Notes: generated by a model not told the origin, from the sequence alone. 29,306 nt of DNA from JAAZFZ01 sp035647435 (GCA_035647435.1 DASRNM010000120.1:1-29306), one strand, 5' to 3'. Shown: positions 7,632-16,245, numbered from the stretch's first letter. Translations and numbers: made by a program.

Positions 7632-9539
7632 TTAGTCCGAAAATCCTTTTCCGCCCATGATTTTAAATAGGGCATCGCTTATGACTTTGCAAGCAACTTC
7701 GGCAAACTTTTCAAAAGGAGTTTTCTCTTTAGACTCCTTCTCACCGATTTTTACAAGTATTTTTTCAAGCCTTTGCACTGCCTGCTCATAATCTTCATAA
7801 ACTACAACCGTATTGTCAATCATTGCCTCCGCTTGTGCTATTGCCTCTTGCAGTTCTAAGGCATCCTCATCGCTGAGCGTTGAAAGGTCAACCTTTTTAG
7901 CCTGCGGTATGCTTCCTCTCACAAAACCCTTTGTTTCACGCCCAACATTAAACTGCGGGTATCTGTCGGGGTATGAATATACATCTTTAAAGTTATCATC
8001 AACAAGCAACTCAATCGCAAGAGACATTATAACATCGTTTCGCCCTGTTCCCTCATGGTGCTGGTTGTAGAAATAGAAGGTGTGGTCAGGCAACAACCCT
8101 GTTGATGCATCAAGCACACCGTCGGGAGAAATATGGTTGTGCGACGGGTCATTACAATGCGTGTTCTGCTGAACATATCCCTCGGGCAACGGTATGTCAA
8201 CGCCTAAGCTGTACGCACCCATCGAGGTGGACTCAAGGTTAAGTATTCCGTCTGCGTTGCATTGGTCCCACGAAGGCGTCAAAGCGTATAGATAGCAATT
8301 GTAATCGACCATGTTGAAAACCTCAGCCCCACTGTCAATAACTGCTTGAATGTTCTGCTTTGAATTGACCTGTGCCTGATAATACAAATCAGTCTGCCGC
8401 CTTATTTCGCTATGAGCATCGTCGGCAAGCAATTCGTCTGCCAAATCCTCATAATAACTACTCGGTACAAGTGACCACATGCACGTGCAGTTTATCAATA
8501 TCAAATCTTGAAGTTTTGCCACTGCCTTGTCGATAAGGTCGTGTATAACCTGCTTAGGGAACAGTCTGATTGCAACATTTATCAGATACCCTTGATATCC
8601 ATCAACTAATGATGGGAAAAGCTTGCTGTAAAGCATTTCTTCATCGGCAGTGCTCATTTCACCAGCATAAATATCGCCGATAATTCTTGTCCCGTCAAGA
8701 GCGGGGACTATGTATACAATTTTATTTATATGTTGGTAAACCTCGGGGTAAAACTCAAGTAAAGAGTTTGCGATTGTTCCACCCAAACTGATAGGCAAAA
8801 TGTTTACTTTGTCACAACCTGTTTCTTCAACAGCCTGCATAATTAACTCGTAAAGCTCTTGTGCTATTTCAAGGTTGTTACCAAATGAATTGTACGAAAG
8901 ATAGTATAAATTCTCTTCACCGACAATTTCTGAATAATTGTCAATCGGAACATTAGCATAAATGAAATCTTTCTGTCGCTGTGTGCATCGCGCAACACTG
9001 TGATTATATTTTTCAGCAGCTACATTATGGATGACTTTGCCGTCAAGACCAATTTCATTTACTCCAAAGACATCCTCAATCACTTCAACAGCTTTATCTG
9101 TAAAACCTTTATCCTTTTGAGTGATCAATGTTCTTGCAAGAGGCAACGCCAGCTTAGCCACGATACCATTAACATCAATGTTGCTAAGAAAAGATTCGAC
9201 TTCTTTGCCGTTTTCGTCAAGAACTACATCCCAGTTTTCGTCATAGACCAAGGTCCTTGACTGAAAAACACCGGGAATAACGACTGACGGGTAATAACCG
9301 CCATTAGTGCTTTGTGCTTCGCCTGCCTTTGGTAAGGTTTCTTCTTCAAGAAATTCAAACGCTTCCTCATAGGTCGAGACCGTCTGAACTCTGCTCTCTT
9401 TGTTTGCTACGGCAGCTTGCGTTGAAACAGAGGTGTTGTCGGCCCCCTGCGCTATACCGACAACACTACCCGTTGCCGAAAAAACAAGCGCAACTGCAAG
9501 CACCATAGAAAGTGCTTTTTTAAATCGGTTCTTTATCAT
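7632..9539 (-). CDS. Secreted alpha/beta-hydrolase-like protein, paralog A (function unknown)
   Basis: This 635-residue protein has a signal peptide (basic MIKNRFKK, hydrophobic stretch, likely cleavage after AQG or GA near residues 31-33). The body looks like a lipase-type alpha/beta hydrolase. A YYPSVVIPGVF strand lies where the oxyanion-hole loop is expected, and DKVNILPISLGG carries a candidate nucleophile S251, although the usual first Gly of G-x-S-x-G is Pro. An ISPDGVLDAST...LLPDHTF block and HHEGTGRN with candidate H494/H495 follow. The C-terminal 100 residues form a charged helical segment resembling a FIVAR-type three-helix unit. I chose the ATG at 9539, which follows GGAGG with 8-nt spacing; an upstream TTG at 9554 lies inside that site. 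It is the second gene after its paralog, with a 31-nt gap. I do not recognise the exact family or substrate. Confidence 0.7.
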   Translation of the reverse strand: MIKNRFKKALSMVLAVALVFSATGSVVGIAQGADNTSVSTQAAVANKESRVQTVSTYEEAFEFLEEETLPKAGEAQSTNGGYYPSVVIPGVFQSRTLVYDENWDVVLDENGKEVESFLSNIDVNGIVAKLALPLARTLITQKDKGFTDKAVEVIEDVFGVNEIGLDGKVIHNVAAEKYNHSVARCTQRQKDFIYANVPIDNYSEIVGEENLYYLSYNSFGNNLEIAQELYELIMQAVEETGCDKVNILPISLGGTIANSLLEFYPEVYQHINKIVYIVPALDGTRIIGDIYAGEMSTADEEMLYSKLFPSLVDGYQGYLINVAIRLFPKQVIHDLIDKAVAKLQDLILINCTCMWSLVPSSYYEDLADELLADDAHSEIRRQTDLYYQAQVNSKQNIQAVIDSGAEVFNMVDYNCYLYALTPSWDQCNADGILNLESTSMGAYSLGVDIPLPEGYVQQNTHCNDPSHNHISPDGVLDASTGLLPDHTFYFYNQHHEGTGRNDVIMSLAIELLVDDNFKDVYSYPDRYPQFNVGRETKGFVRGSIPQAKKVDLSTLSDEDALELQEAIAQAEAMIDNTVVVYEDYEQAVQRLEKILVKIGEKESKEKTPFEKFAEVACKVISDALFKIMGGKGFSD

Positions 9540-9570
9540 AAAAATTTCCTCCAAAAAGTTTTACAGCTTG

Positions 9571-11568
9571 CTATGCGGCAAATTTGAAAAATCCTCTAAT
9601 TTTTCCATCGGAAAAACCATTTTCGCCGTAGTATTTAAGTAAGGCTTTACTCATTATTTCGCCAAGCGTTTCCCATACGGGTTTCATCTTGCTCGGTTCT
9701 TCAGGCTTCTCTTTTTCGCCTATTTTTATTAAAATATTGTCCAGTCTTTCAAGTGTTGCTTGTGCATAACTTGCATCAGCTATTGTTCCGCCGAGTTGCG
9801 CCTCTGCCTGCTCTATTGCAGCTTGAAGTTCTGCAGCGTCCTCGGGGCTGAGCGTTGATTGGTCAACTTCTCTTGCCTCATGTATCCTTACGCGGCGAAG
9901 GGTATTGTTGTTGCACGTGCCGTTGAACTGTGGCCATATGTCTGGCATTGAGTGAACATCTACAAGCTCATCATTTACTAGCAACTCTTTTGCAAGGTTT
10001 AGAACTATAGTGTTTCTGCCAACCTCATGGTGCTGATAAGTGAAAATCCATGTGTTATCGGGCAACAGACTTGTTGATGCATCAATGCATCCATCTGGAG
10101 AAATGTAGCTATAACTCGGGTCTGCCTCATATGTTCCTTTTTGAACATAGCCATTAGGTAGCGTTTTGCCCGGCTTTGCGCCGTAGGCACCCATTGTGCT
10201 TGATGAAAGCTGAATAATTCCATCTGAATTAAGTTCTTTAGAAGATGCCATTATGGCGAAAAAGCTGTAATCAATGTCGCCGAACGCTAAGTTTGAGCCA
10301 CTAATGTTGTTTATCTGAACACCGTTTTCGATACCCTCAAGTATGTTTTCTTCAAAGTTAAGCTGTGCCTGATGATATCTATCTGTCTTTTCTTTTAAAA
10401 CATCATGAGTGCCGTCATTCAAATATCTTTGCGCCAGCTCGTCATAATTCTCACATGAAACCATTGCCCAAAACTGAGGACAGTTAGCAACCATTGTTTC
10501 AAGAATAGCGTCAATCGCTCTTGTTAAAGTGTTCTGAAATACTTCTTTAGGTATAATTCTGAGAAGTGCATTTATTAAATAACCCATTGCCTTATCCCCG
10601 CTCTCGTCCATAACACGGGGGATAAGCTCGTGGTAAACAAACTCTTCGTCAAGAATGAAGTTCCTTGCCATAATGTCGGTTATTAAATCACTGCCGTCGA
10701 GTGCTGCAACAACATTGACAACCTCGTTAACATCATCCCAACCGTATTCGTCAATGTAGCCGGTAAACACGCTTCCACCTAAGCTTACGTTAAGAATATT
10801 AACCTTGTCGTAACCTGTCTGTTGTTTTACCATCTGTATGTATTCGTCAAGTTCTTCAACAGATTGCATAATGTCTCCAACAAGATTGAATGTATATAAA
10901 TAGCAAAGATCCGCACCAATTTCTTCAAGCAAGCTTTGAAGCGGAATCATTCTGTACAGCCATGCCTCGTCCTCTTCAGTCATTTGAGCAACAGAGTGAT
11001 AAAACCTCTGTGTCTTAAGGTTTTGAACATGGTTGCCTTCATTGTCAACCTGCTGGTATCTAAAGGTTTCGCATGCAAAATCATAAACAGCGTCGGTAAA
11101 GCCGCTATCCTTTTGTGTTACAAGCATTTTTACTAATGGAGCAGCAAGCATTTTGAGTGCGTTTGAAATTATTTCGTCCTGGTTCATGATGAACATGCTC
11201 CCTCCGATGGGGGTGCCGTTTTTATCCGTAATTAAATTATCGTTTTCATCATAAGCATAGGTCGGTGAATGGTTTATGCCCGGTAAAATAACAACAGGGT
11301 AGAACTCTTTTTCTTTTTTATGATTTTGAGACCTCTCAACAGAAACGGTTCCGTCTGCCGGCTCTTTTCCCTGTGTGAAAACTTTTGTCGCCTCTTCAAT
11401 TTGAGCTTCACTTGCAAGCTGTTGAGTTTGAGTCTTTGTTTTTTCATCCAAAGGCTTAACTGCATTGTCGGTTTTCATAGCTGCAACTGTACCTATTGCA
11501 ACAGTGGCTGTCATAACAACAGCAAGAGCAACCGCAACAACTGTTTGAAACTTTTTGTTTTTGAACAT
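9571..11568 (-). CDS. Secreted alpha/beta-hydrolase-like protein, paralog B (function unknown)
   Basis: The 665-residue product has a signal peptide (MFKNKKFQ then a long Ala/Val-rich core ending near TVAA, residue 30). It shares its whole layout with the downstream gene: FYPVVILPGI, ITDKNG-type linker, DKVNILNVSLGG with candidate nucleophile S262, a conserved ALDGS, an ISPDGCIDASTSLLPDNTW block, QHHEVGRN with candidate H514, and a C-terminal helical segment ending GFSDGKIRGFF. The SLGG motif again lacks the first Gly of the lipase box. The paralogs therefore arose by tandem duplication but have diverged well beyond near-identity. The start follows AAGGAGAG at good spacing. Likely an extracellular or wall-associated esterase/lipase-like protein; this is inference from fold-level motifs. 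Confidence 0.7.
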   Translation of the reverse strand: MFKNKKFQTVVAVALAVVMTATVAIGTVAAMKTDNAVKPLDEKTKTQTQQLASEAQIEEATKVFTQGKEPADGTVSVERSQNHKKEKEFYPVVILPGINHSPTYAYDENDNLITDKNGTPIGGSMFIMNQDEIISNALKMLAAPLVKMLVTQKDSGFTDAVYDFACETFRYQQVDNEGNHVQNLKTQRFYHSVAQMTEEDEAWLYRMIPLQSLLEEIGADLCYLYTFNLVGDIMQSVEELDEYIQMVKQQTGYDKVNILNVSLGGSVFTGYIDEYGWDDVNEVVNVVAALDGSDLITDIMARNFILDEEFVYHELIPRVMDESGDKAMGYLINALLRIIPKEVFQNTLTRAIDAILETMVANCPQFWAMVSCENYDELAQRYLNDGTHDVLKEKTDRYHQAQLNFEENILEGIENGVQINNISGSNLAFGDIDYSFFAIMASSKELNSDGIIQLSSSTMGAYGAKPGKTLPNGYVQKGTYEADPSYSYISPDGCIDASTSLLPDNTWIFTYQHHEVGRNTIVLNLAKELLVNDELVDVHSMPDIWPQFNGTCNNNTLRRVRIHEAREVDQSTLSPEDAAELQAAIEQAEAQLGGTIADASYAQATLERLDNILIKIGEKEKPEEPSKMKPVWETLGEIMSKALLKYYGENGFSDGKIRGFFKFAA

Positions 11569-11720
11569 TATTTACTCTCCTTTTCGATTGTTTTAATTGC
11601 TAATCCATACACTTGCCCTCTTTGAATTATCCTTCATTGAGTTAAACATAAAAGCCTTGCTCTTTTTCGCAAAATAGCCTTTATCTCGTGGCACAGCATT
11701 TCATTCTATGTCTACAATAA

Positions 11721-11749
11721 AGATTACCATAAAGCCTCTAAAATTTCAA
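11721..11749 (-). promoter_or_regulatory. Possible promoter for the secreted hydrolase pair
   Basis: On the minus strand TTGAAA (11744-11749), a 17-nt spacer and TAATCT (11721-11726), with TGG before the -10, give a moderate match. The leader to the ATG at 11568 would be about 145 nt. I see no recognisable riboswitch in the rest of 11569-11840. Confidence 0.4.
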
Positions 11750-11785
11750 TACTAAGCCTTCATTTTTTAGTAATTTTTTTAGAAA

Positions 11786-11811
11786 TTGCCCCGAAGTTTC
11801 CTTCGAGGCAA
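11786..11811 (-). terminator. Hairpin after the HAD gene, weak terminator
   Basis: TTGCC (11786-11790) and CGAAG (11792-11796) pair with CTTCG (11801-11805) and GGCAA (11807-11811), with one C/A mismatch and a 4-nt loop. The minus-strand tail (ATTTCT) is only weakly T-rich. Confidence 0.5.
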
Positions 11812-11840
11812 AATTGCTTTCTATAATTGCGCTTTATTGT

Positions 11841-12497
11841 TCATTTAAGTATAATATTTCTCAACTGTTCAACATTCTCCACGATGTAATCAGCGCCCTC
11901 GTCTTTGAGTTCTTTTTCGCTTCCATATCCAAAAAGAACGCCTACACTTCTTATTCCGACAGTCTTTGCGCCTAAAACGTCAAAGCGTCTGTCACCAACC
12001 ATCAAAACCCTCTCTTTATCCTTCAATCCAGCTTTGTCTAAAGCTTTTTGAATAATAGCGAATTTGTTTGCAAAAACAGCACCTTCGCCTATACCAACAA
12101 CCGCATCAAAAAGGTTCTCTAGCCCAAGATGCTCGAGTGTTTTTATAAGGAAAATCTCTGGCTTTGAGCTTGCAATTGCAGTTTTTATGCCGAGTTTTTT
12201 CAGCTCCTCAATAAGCGGTATTATGCCGTCGTAAATTCTCAATATTTTGTAATCACCGCTGCTGTAATGGCTCCTGTAAATTTTTATAGCCTGCGCTACC
12301 TCGTCGTCATTGAAACCACACACACTTTTTAAGCTATCCGCCAACGGTGGGCCTATAAATATTTTGAGTTGCTCGTTTGTAATCTGCGGCTTATTCATAT
12401 CCTTTAGCATTTTTTTAATACTTTTAAAAATCCCTTCCCCTGTATCGGCAAAGGTACCGTCAAAGTCAAAAAGAATCCCGTCAAATTTCAAATCCAT
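11841..12497 (-). CDS. HAD-superfamily phosphatase, phosphoglycolate phosphatase/pyrophosphatase-like
   Basis: This 218-residue protein has all four HAD motifs: DFDGTFADT with nucleophile D11 and acid/base D13, the motif II serine in AIASSKPE (S110/S111), a lysine in ANKFAIIQ (K145), and GDRRFD with metal-binding D169/D173. A helical cap (about 20-85) is inserted after motif I, as in the subfamily IA enzymes Gph and PpaX. It probably dephosphorylates a small sugar phosphate or phosphoglycolate in the cytosol; the true substrate cannot be read from sequence. The ATG follows AGGTG with 8-nt spacing. It has its own promoter (12525-12553), back to back with that of the aminotransferase gene. Confidence 0.88.
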   Translation of the reverse strand: MDLKFDGILFDFDGTFADTGEGIFKSIKKMLKDMNKPQITNEQLKIFIGPPLADSLKSVCGFNDDEVAQAIKIYRSHYSSGDYKILRIYDGIIPLIEELKKLGIKTAIASSKPEIFLIKTLEHLGLENLFDAVVGIGEGAVFANKFAIIQKALDKAGLKDKERVLMVGDRRFDVLGAKTVGIRSVGVLFGYGSEKELKDEGADYIVENVEQLRNIILK

Positions 12498-12524
12498 TTA
12501 TTATCACCTATGTTATATAAAGAT

Positions 12525-12553
12525 ATTATAAATGTTAACACAGAATTCGGCAA
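12525..12553 (-). promoter_or_regulatory. Promoter for the HAD phosphatase gene
   Basis: On the minus strand TTGCCG (12548-12553), a 17-nt spacer and a perfect TATAAT (12525-12530) are present. Its -35 directly abuts that of the divergent aminotransferase promoter. Confidence 0.65.
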
Positions 12554-12582
12554 TTTACAATCACATAGCGGTATGATATAAT
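12554..12582 (+). promoter_or_regulatory. Promoter for the aminotransferase gene
   Basis: TTTACA (12554-12559), a 17-nt spacer and TATAAT (12577-12582) are present, with TGA as an extended -10. It probably also drives trpS, which lies 43 nt after the aminotransferase. Confidence 0.8.
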
Positions 12583-12625
12583 ATATTGGTATTTTTTGAT
12601 CTTAATAATAGAAGTGGTGTGTATT

Positions 12626-13810
12626 ATGAACTATAAGTTTTCAGCAAGAATTTCGACTCTTCAGCCCTCTGCTATAAGAGAGATATTGAAGGCAACTTCA
12701 AGCCCAGATGTTATTCCTCTTGCCGCAGGCAACCCCGCCCCTGAGGCTTTCCCTATTGAAGAGGTGCGGTTAATATCCCAAAGCATTTTTGAAAACAGAC
12801 CTGTTGAAGCTCTGCAATACGGAGTAACTGAAGGCTATGAGCCTTTGAGAAAACGAGTTTTAGAAAATGTGAAAAGCAAAGGAATCGGCAAAAATTTTGA
12901 TAATATTTTAATAACCTCCGGCGCACAACAGGTCATGGACCTTGCCGTCAAAGTTTTTTGCAATGAGGAAGACACAATAATTTGCGAAACCCCGTCTTTT
13001 ATAGGCTCACTTAATTGCTTTCGTTCGTACAGGCTGAAGCTTCGAGGTGTTGAGGTTGAGGCCGACGGCATAAATGTTGATATGCTCGAAAAGGTTTTAA
13101 AAGAAGAACCTAATGTGAAAATAATTTATACAATTCCAAATTTTCAAAACCCATCGGGAGCAACTATGTCTCTTGAAAAGCGACAAAGGCTCTATTCTCT
13201 CGCACAAAAATATAATGTCATGATTCTTGAGGATAACCCCTACGGTGATTTGCGCGTAGAGGGTGAAGATTTGCCAACAATTAAAAGCATGGATACAGAC
13301 GGCAGAGTTATTTACGCAGGCTCTTTTTCAAAAATTCTCGCTCCAGGCATACGAGTAGGGTATGCTGTTGCAGACTCAACCATAATAGGCAAAATGACTG
13401 TCGGCAAACAGACAAGCGATGTGCACACGCCCATTTTCAATCAGATGCTTGTTGAGGAATGGATGGCAAAATATGATTTTGAGTCACACATCAAAAAAAT
13501 CCAAAATATTTACCGTGATAAGCTCAACATCATGTCTGATTTGCTTGACAGCGAACTTTCTGATATTTTCACATATGTTAAGCCACAGGGCGGTTTATTT
13601 GTTTGGTGCAAACTTCCTGACAGCGTTGATATGATGGATTTTTGTAAAACTTCTGCTCAAAACAAAGTCGCTATCGTACCAGGAACGGCTTTTACAGTAG
13701 AGCCGAACGAAAAAAGCAACCATGTTCGTTTGAACTTTTCAACACCGTCGAACGAAAAAATTGTCAAGGGCTTAAAAATACTCTCGCAAGTTAAAAAACA
13801 GTTTATTTAA
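12626..13810 (+). CDS. Fold-type I PLP aminotransferase (LysN/2-aminoadipate aminotransferase-like)
   Basis: The 394-residue protein is a class I/II aminotransferase of the LysN/AAT-like group. Visible blocks are LAAGNPAPEAFP near residue 34, ITSGAQQVMDL near 95 (PLP phosphate side), IPNFQNPSGATMS near 169, EDNPYGDLR near 200 with the PLP-stacking/pyridine-binding residues, and SFSKILAPGIRVGY with the Schiff-base lysine K236. There is no DNA-binding domain, so it is not a MocR regulator. It transfers amino groups between an amino acid and a 2-oxo acid; an aromatic, branched-chain or aminoadipate substrate is possible. I chose the ATG at 12626, with a modest GTGGTG site upstream; a TTG 30 nt earlier would add ten residues but has no site. 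Confidence 0.92.
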   Translation: MNYKFSARISTLQPSAIREILKATSSPDVIPLAAGNPAPEAFPIEEVRLISQSIFENRPVEALQYGVTEGYEPLRKRVLENVKSKGIGKNFDNILITSGAQQVMDLAVKVFCNEEDTIICETPSFIGSLNCFRSYRLKLRGVEVEADGINVDMLEKVLKEEPNVKIIYTIPNFQNPSGATMSLEKRQRLYSLAQKYNVMILEDNPYGDLRVEGEDLPTIKSMDTDGRVIYAGSFSKILAPGIRVGYAVADSTIIGKMTVGKQTSDVHTPIFNQMLVEEWMAKYDFESHIKKIQNIYRDKLNIMSDLLDSELSDIFTYVKPQGGLFVWCKLPDSVDMMDFCKTSAQNKVAIVPGTAFTVEPNEKSNHVRLNFSTPSNEKIVKGLKILSQVKKQFI

Positions 13811-13823
13811 AATACTAATACCT

Positions 13824-13840
13824 TATATATATATATATAT
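13824..13840. repeat. TA dinucleotide run before the trpS ribosome binding site
   Basis: A TA run of about eight and a half units ends directly at CGGAGGA, the trpS ribosome binding site. It may keep the leader unstructured; length changes would move no reading frame. Confidence 0.8.
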
Positions 13841-13853
13841 CGGAGGAACAAAA

Positions 13854-14870
13854 ATGGAAAAAACTCAAACAGTAGAAAAACAGCAGAGGGTGTTCAGCGC
13901 CATACAGCCAACATCTATGCCAACCGTCGGCAACTATCTCGGTGCATTAAAAAACTGGGCATCAATGGCGGAGGATTATGATTGTTTGTTTGCTGTTGCA
14001 GATTTGCACGCAATAACAGTAAGGCAGGAGCCTGCTCTTTTGAGAAAACAGTCAACAGAAATGCTCGCTCTTCTTCTTGCTCTCGATTTGAACCCCGAAA
14101 AAAACATTGTTTTTGTTCAAAGCAATGTTCCGGCTCACTCGGAGCTCGCATGGATTCTTAATTGTTACACACAGTTCGGTGAGGCATCAAGAATGACTCA
14201 ATTTAAAGAAAAATCTCGCACACATGCAGACAACATAAATGTTGGTCTTTTTTCTTACCCGACACTCATGGCGGCAGATATTCTGCTCTATCAAACAGAC
14301 TTTGTTCCCATTGGTGCCGACCAAAAACAGCATCTTGAAATTACAAGAGATATTGCTGAACGCTTTAACGGCTTGCACAGCAACACCTTTAAACTCCCCG
14401 AACCATTTTTCGGCAAATCCGGCACAAGGGTTATGTCTTTACAAGAGCCAAGCAAAAAAATGTCTAAATCTGACACAAACCCAAAGGCCTCTGTTTCAAT
14501 ACTCGACAAACCCGACACAATAATCAAAAAATTCAAAAGCGCTGTTACGGACTCAGAGGCAATTGTAAGATACTCAGAAGAGAAGCAGGGCATAAATAAC
14601 CTTATGTCGATTTATTCAGGTTGCACGGGCAAAAGTTTTGATGAAATCGAGCGTGAATTCGACGGCAAAGGCTATGGCGATTTTAAACTTGCCGTTGCGC
14701 AGTCAGTCATTGACGAGTTGCGACCGGTTCAAGAAAAATACAACGAAATTATCAACGACAAGGCATATTTAAAGGAAAGTGCCTTAAAGGGAGCGCAAAA
14801 GGCTCAATATGTTTCGCAAAGAACCCTTGATAAGGTTAAGAAAAAAATCGGTTTGCTCCAATATAAGTAA
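13854..14870 (+). CDS. trpS: Tryptophanyl-tRNA synthetase
   Basis: This class I synthetase of 338 residues charges tRNA-Trp in the cytosol. The HIGH-equivalent PTVGNYLGAL lies at residues 23-32, the KMSKS loop is intact at K202-S206, and the TrpRS blocks FSAIQPT, VGADQKQHLEITRDIA and MAADILLYQTDFVPIG are present. The length is standard. The ATG follows CGGAGGA (13841-13847) with a spacing of 6. It sits 43 nt after the aminotransferase and is probably co-transcribed. No T-box leader can fit in that gap, so tRNA-sensing control of the kind often seen before trpS in Firmicutes is not apparent. Confidence 0.98.
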   Translation: MEKTQTVEKQQRVFSAIQPTSMPTVGNYLGALKNWASMAEDYDCLFAVADLHAITVRQEPALLRKQSTEMLALLLALDLNPEKNIVFVQSNVPAHSELAWILNCYTQFGEASRMTQFKEKSRTHADNINVGLFSYPTLMAADILLYQTDFVPIGADQKQHLEITRDIAERFNGLHSNTFKLPEPFFGKSGTRVMSLQEPSKKMSKSDTNPKASVSILDKPDTIIKKFKSAVTDSEAIVRYSEEKQGINNLMSIYSGCTGKSFDEIEREFDGKGYGDFKLAVAQSVIDELRPVQEKYNEIINDKAYLKESALKGAQKAQYVSQRTLDKVKKKIGLLQYK

Positions 14871-14896
14871 CAAAAACACCAAAAATTATCTTTATC

Positions 14897-14923
14897 TTGT
14901 CATGCTTTTGAACGAGATGACAA
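14897..14923 (+). terminator. Weak hairpin after trpS
   Basis: TTGTCAT (14897-14903) pairs with ATGACAA (14917-14923), a 7-bp stem with a 13-nt loop, followed by TTGTTGAAT. The T-tail is poor. Confidence 0.35.
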
Positions 14924-14925
14924 TT

Positions 14926-14943
14926 GTTGAATAAAAATTCATT
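14926..14943. promoter_or_regulatory. ARG box, predicted ArgR operator
   Basis: The core TGAAT-AAAA-ATTCA (14928-14941) is a perfect inverted repeat and closely matches the ArgR/AhrC operator consensus (TGAATAAAAATTCA type). It ends 8 nt before the argG -35. Further TGAAT half-sites occur at 14951-14955, 14960-14964 and around 14979-14984. The arginine repressor gene itself is not in the window. Confidence 0.75.
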
Positions 14944-14949
14944 TTATGC

Positions 14950-14977
14950 TTGAATTAGTGAATATTTGCTGTATAAT
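14950..14977 (+). promoter_or_regulatory. Promoter for the arginine operon
   Basis: TTGAAT (14950-14955), a 16-nt spacer and TATAAT (14972-14977) are present. The start would be near 14984, about 35 nt before argG. Confidence 0.8.
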
Positions 14978-15018
14978 GATGAATATAACTTTTAGAACAC
15001 TTTAGGAGGAAAATTTAT

Positions 15019-16245
15019 ATGAGTAAAATAAAGAAGGTCGTTCTCGCCTATTCGGGCGGTTTAGATACCTCAATCATTATTCCTTGGCTCAAAGAAAACT
15101 ATGATAATTGTGAAGTTATCGCAGTTTCGGGCGATGTCGGTCAAGGCACAGAACTTGAGGGGCTTGAAGAGAAGGCAATTAAAACAGGGGCGTCAAAGCT
15201 TTATATTGAAGACCTGAAAAAAGCATTTGTTGAGGATTTTATTTTCCCAACTCTCAAGGCAGGCGCAAAGTATGAAAGTGATTACCTTTTAGGCACAGCG
15301 TTTGCAAGGCCGATTATTGCAAAGAGGATTGTAGAAATTGCAAAAGCGGAGGGCGCAGACGCAATTTGCCACGGTTGCACTGGTAAGGGCAACGATCAAG
15401 TCAGATTTGAACTAACAATCAAAGCTTTTGCACCCGAAATGCAGATCATTGCACCTTGGCGTATTTGGGACATTAAGTCTCGTGAAGAGGCAATTCAATA
15501 TGCGCACGCTAGAAATATTCCTCTTAAAATTAACCGTGAAACGAACTATTCTAAGGATAAAAATTTGTGGCATCTTTCGCATGAGGGCCTTGACCTTGAA
15601 GACCCGGCGAATGAACCACAGTACGATAAAGAGGGCTTCCTTGAGCTCGGAGTTTCTCCGGAGCAAGCTCCCGATAAGCCTACCTATGTCACAATCAAGT
15701 TTGAAAAGGGTATTCCCTGTGAGGTTGACGGCAAAAAGCTCGGTGCAGTTGAGCTTGTCGAATATCTTAACGATGTCGGCGGCAAAAACGGCATAGGGCT
15801 TGACGATTTGGTTGAAAACAGGCTTGTGGGGATGAAATCAAGGGGAGTTTATGAAAACCCCGGAGGAGCAATTCTTTACAGAGCACATCAGGTGCTTGAA
15901 ACAATCACTCTCGACAGAGACACTCAGCATTATAAAGAGCTTGTTTCAAACCAGTTTGCAGAGCTTGTTTATTTTGGGAAATGGTTCACTCCCTTGCGTG
16001 AGGCTCTCTCTGCTTTTGTTGACAAAACACAAGAAACTGTTACAGGTGAGGTGCGCTTCAAGCTTTATAAGGGCAACATCATCAATGCAGGCGTAACTTC
16101 CCCCTATTCGCTTTACAGTGAAGCTTTCGCAACGTTTGATGAAGACGATGTTTATGACCAAAACGATTCCGCAGGGTTTATTAACCTGTTCGGTTTACCG
16201 ATAACTGTTAAAGCAATTCTTGATGCACAAAGAAAAGGTGAGTAA
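15019..16245 (+). CDS. argG: Argininosuccinate synthase
   Basis: The 408-residue enzyme joins citrulline and aspartate with ATP to give argininosuccinate, the second-last step of arginine synthesis, in the cytosol. The ATP pyrophosphatase motif AYSGGLDTS is at residues 10-18, and the family blocks HGCTGKGNDQVRFE, APWRIWDIKSREE and YAHARNIPL are present. The length is standard. The start follows TAGGAGG at good spacing. It is the first gene of argG-argH-argF, transcribed from the promoter at 14950-14977 under a predicted ARG box. argH begins on the next base after its stop. Confidence 0.99.
   Translation: MSKIKKVVLAYSGGLDTSIIIPWLKENYDNCEVIAVSGDVGQGTELEGLEEKAIKTGASKLYIEDLKKAFVEDFIFPTLKAGAKYESDYLLGTAFARPIIAKRIVEIAKAEGADAICHGCTGKGNDQVRFELTIKAFAPEMQIIAPWRIWDIKSREEAIQYAHARNIPLKINRETNYSKDKNLWHLSHEGLDLEDPANEPQYDKEGFLELGVSPEQAPDKPTYVTIKFEKGIPCEVDGKKLGAVELVEYLNDVGGKNGIGLDDLVENRLVGMKSRGVYENPGGAILYRAHQVLETITLDRDTQHYKELVSNQFAELVYFGKWFTPLREALSAFVDKTQETVTGEVRFKLYKGNIINAGVTSPYSLYSEAFATFDEDDVYDQNDSAGFINLFGLPITVKAILDAQRKGE

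Noticed and set aside
7813..9642. Plus-strand open frames opposite the secreted hydrolase genes
   Set aside because: They are shorter, lack ribosome binding sites and recognisable motifs, and lie antisense to two long genes with clear starts and signal peptides.
13811..13853. T-box or trp leader before trpS
   Set aside because: Only 43 nt lie between the aminotransferase stop and trpS, mostly a TA run; too short for a T-box.
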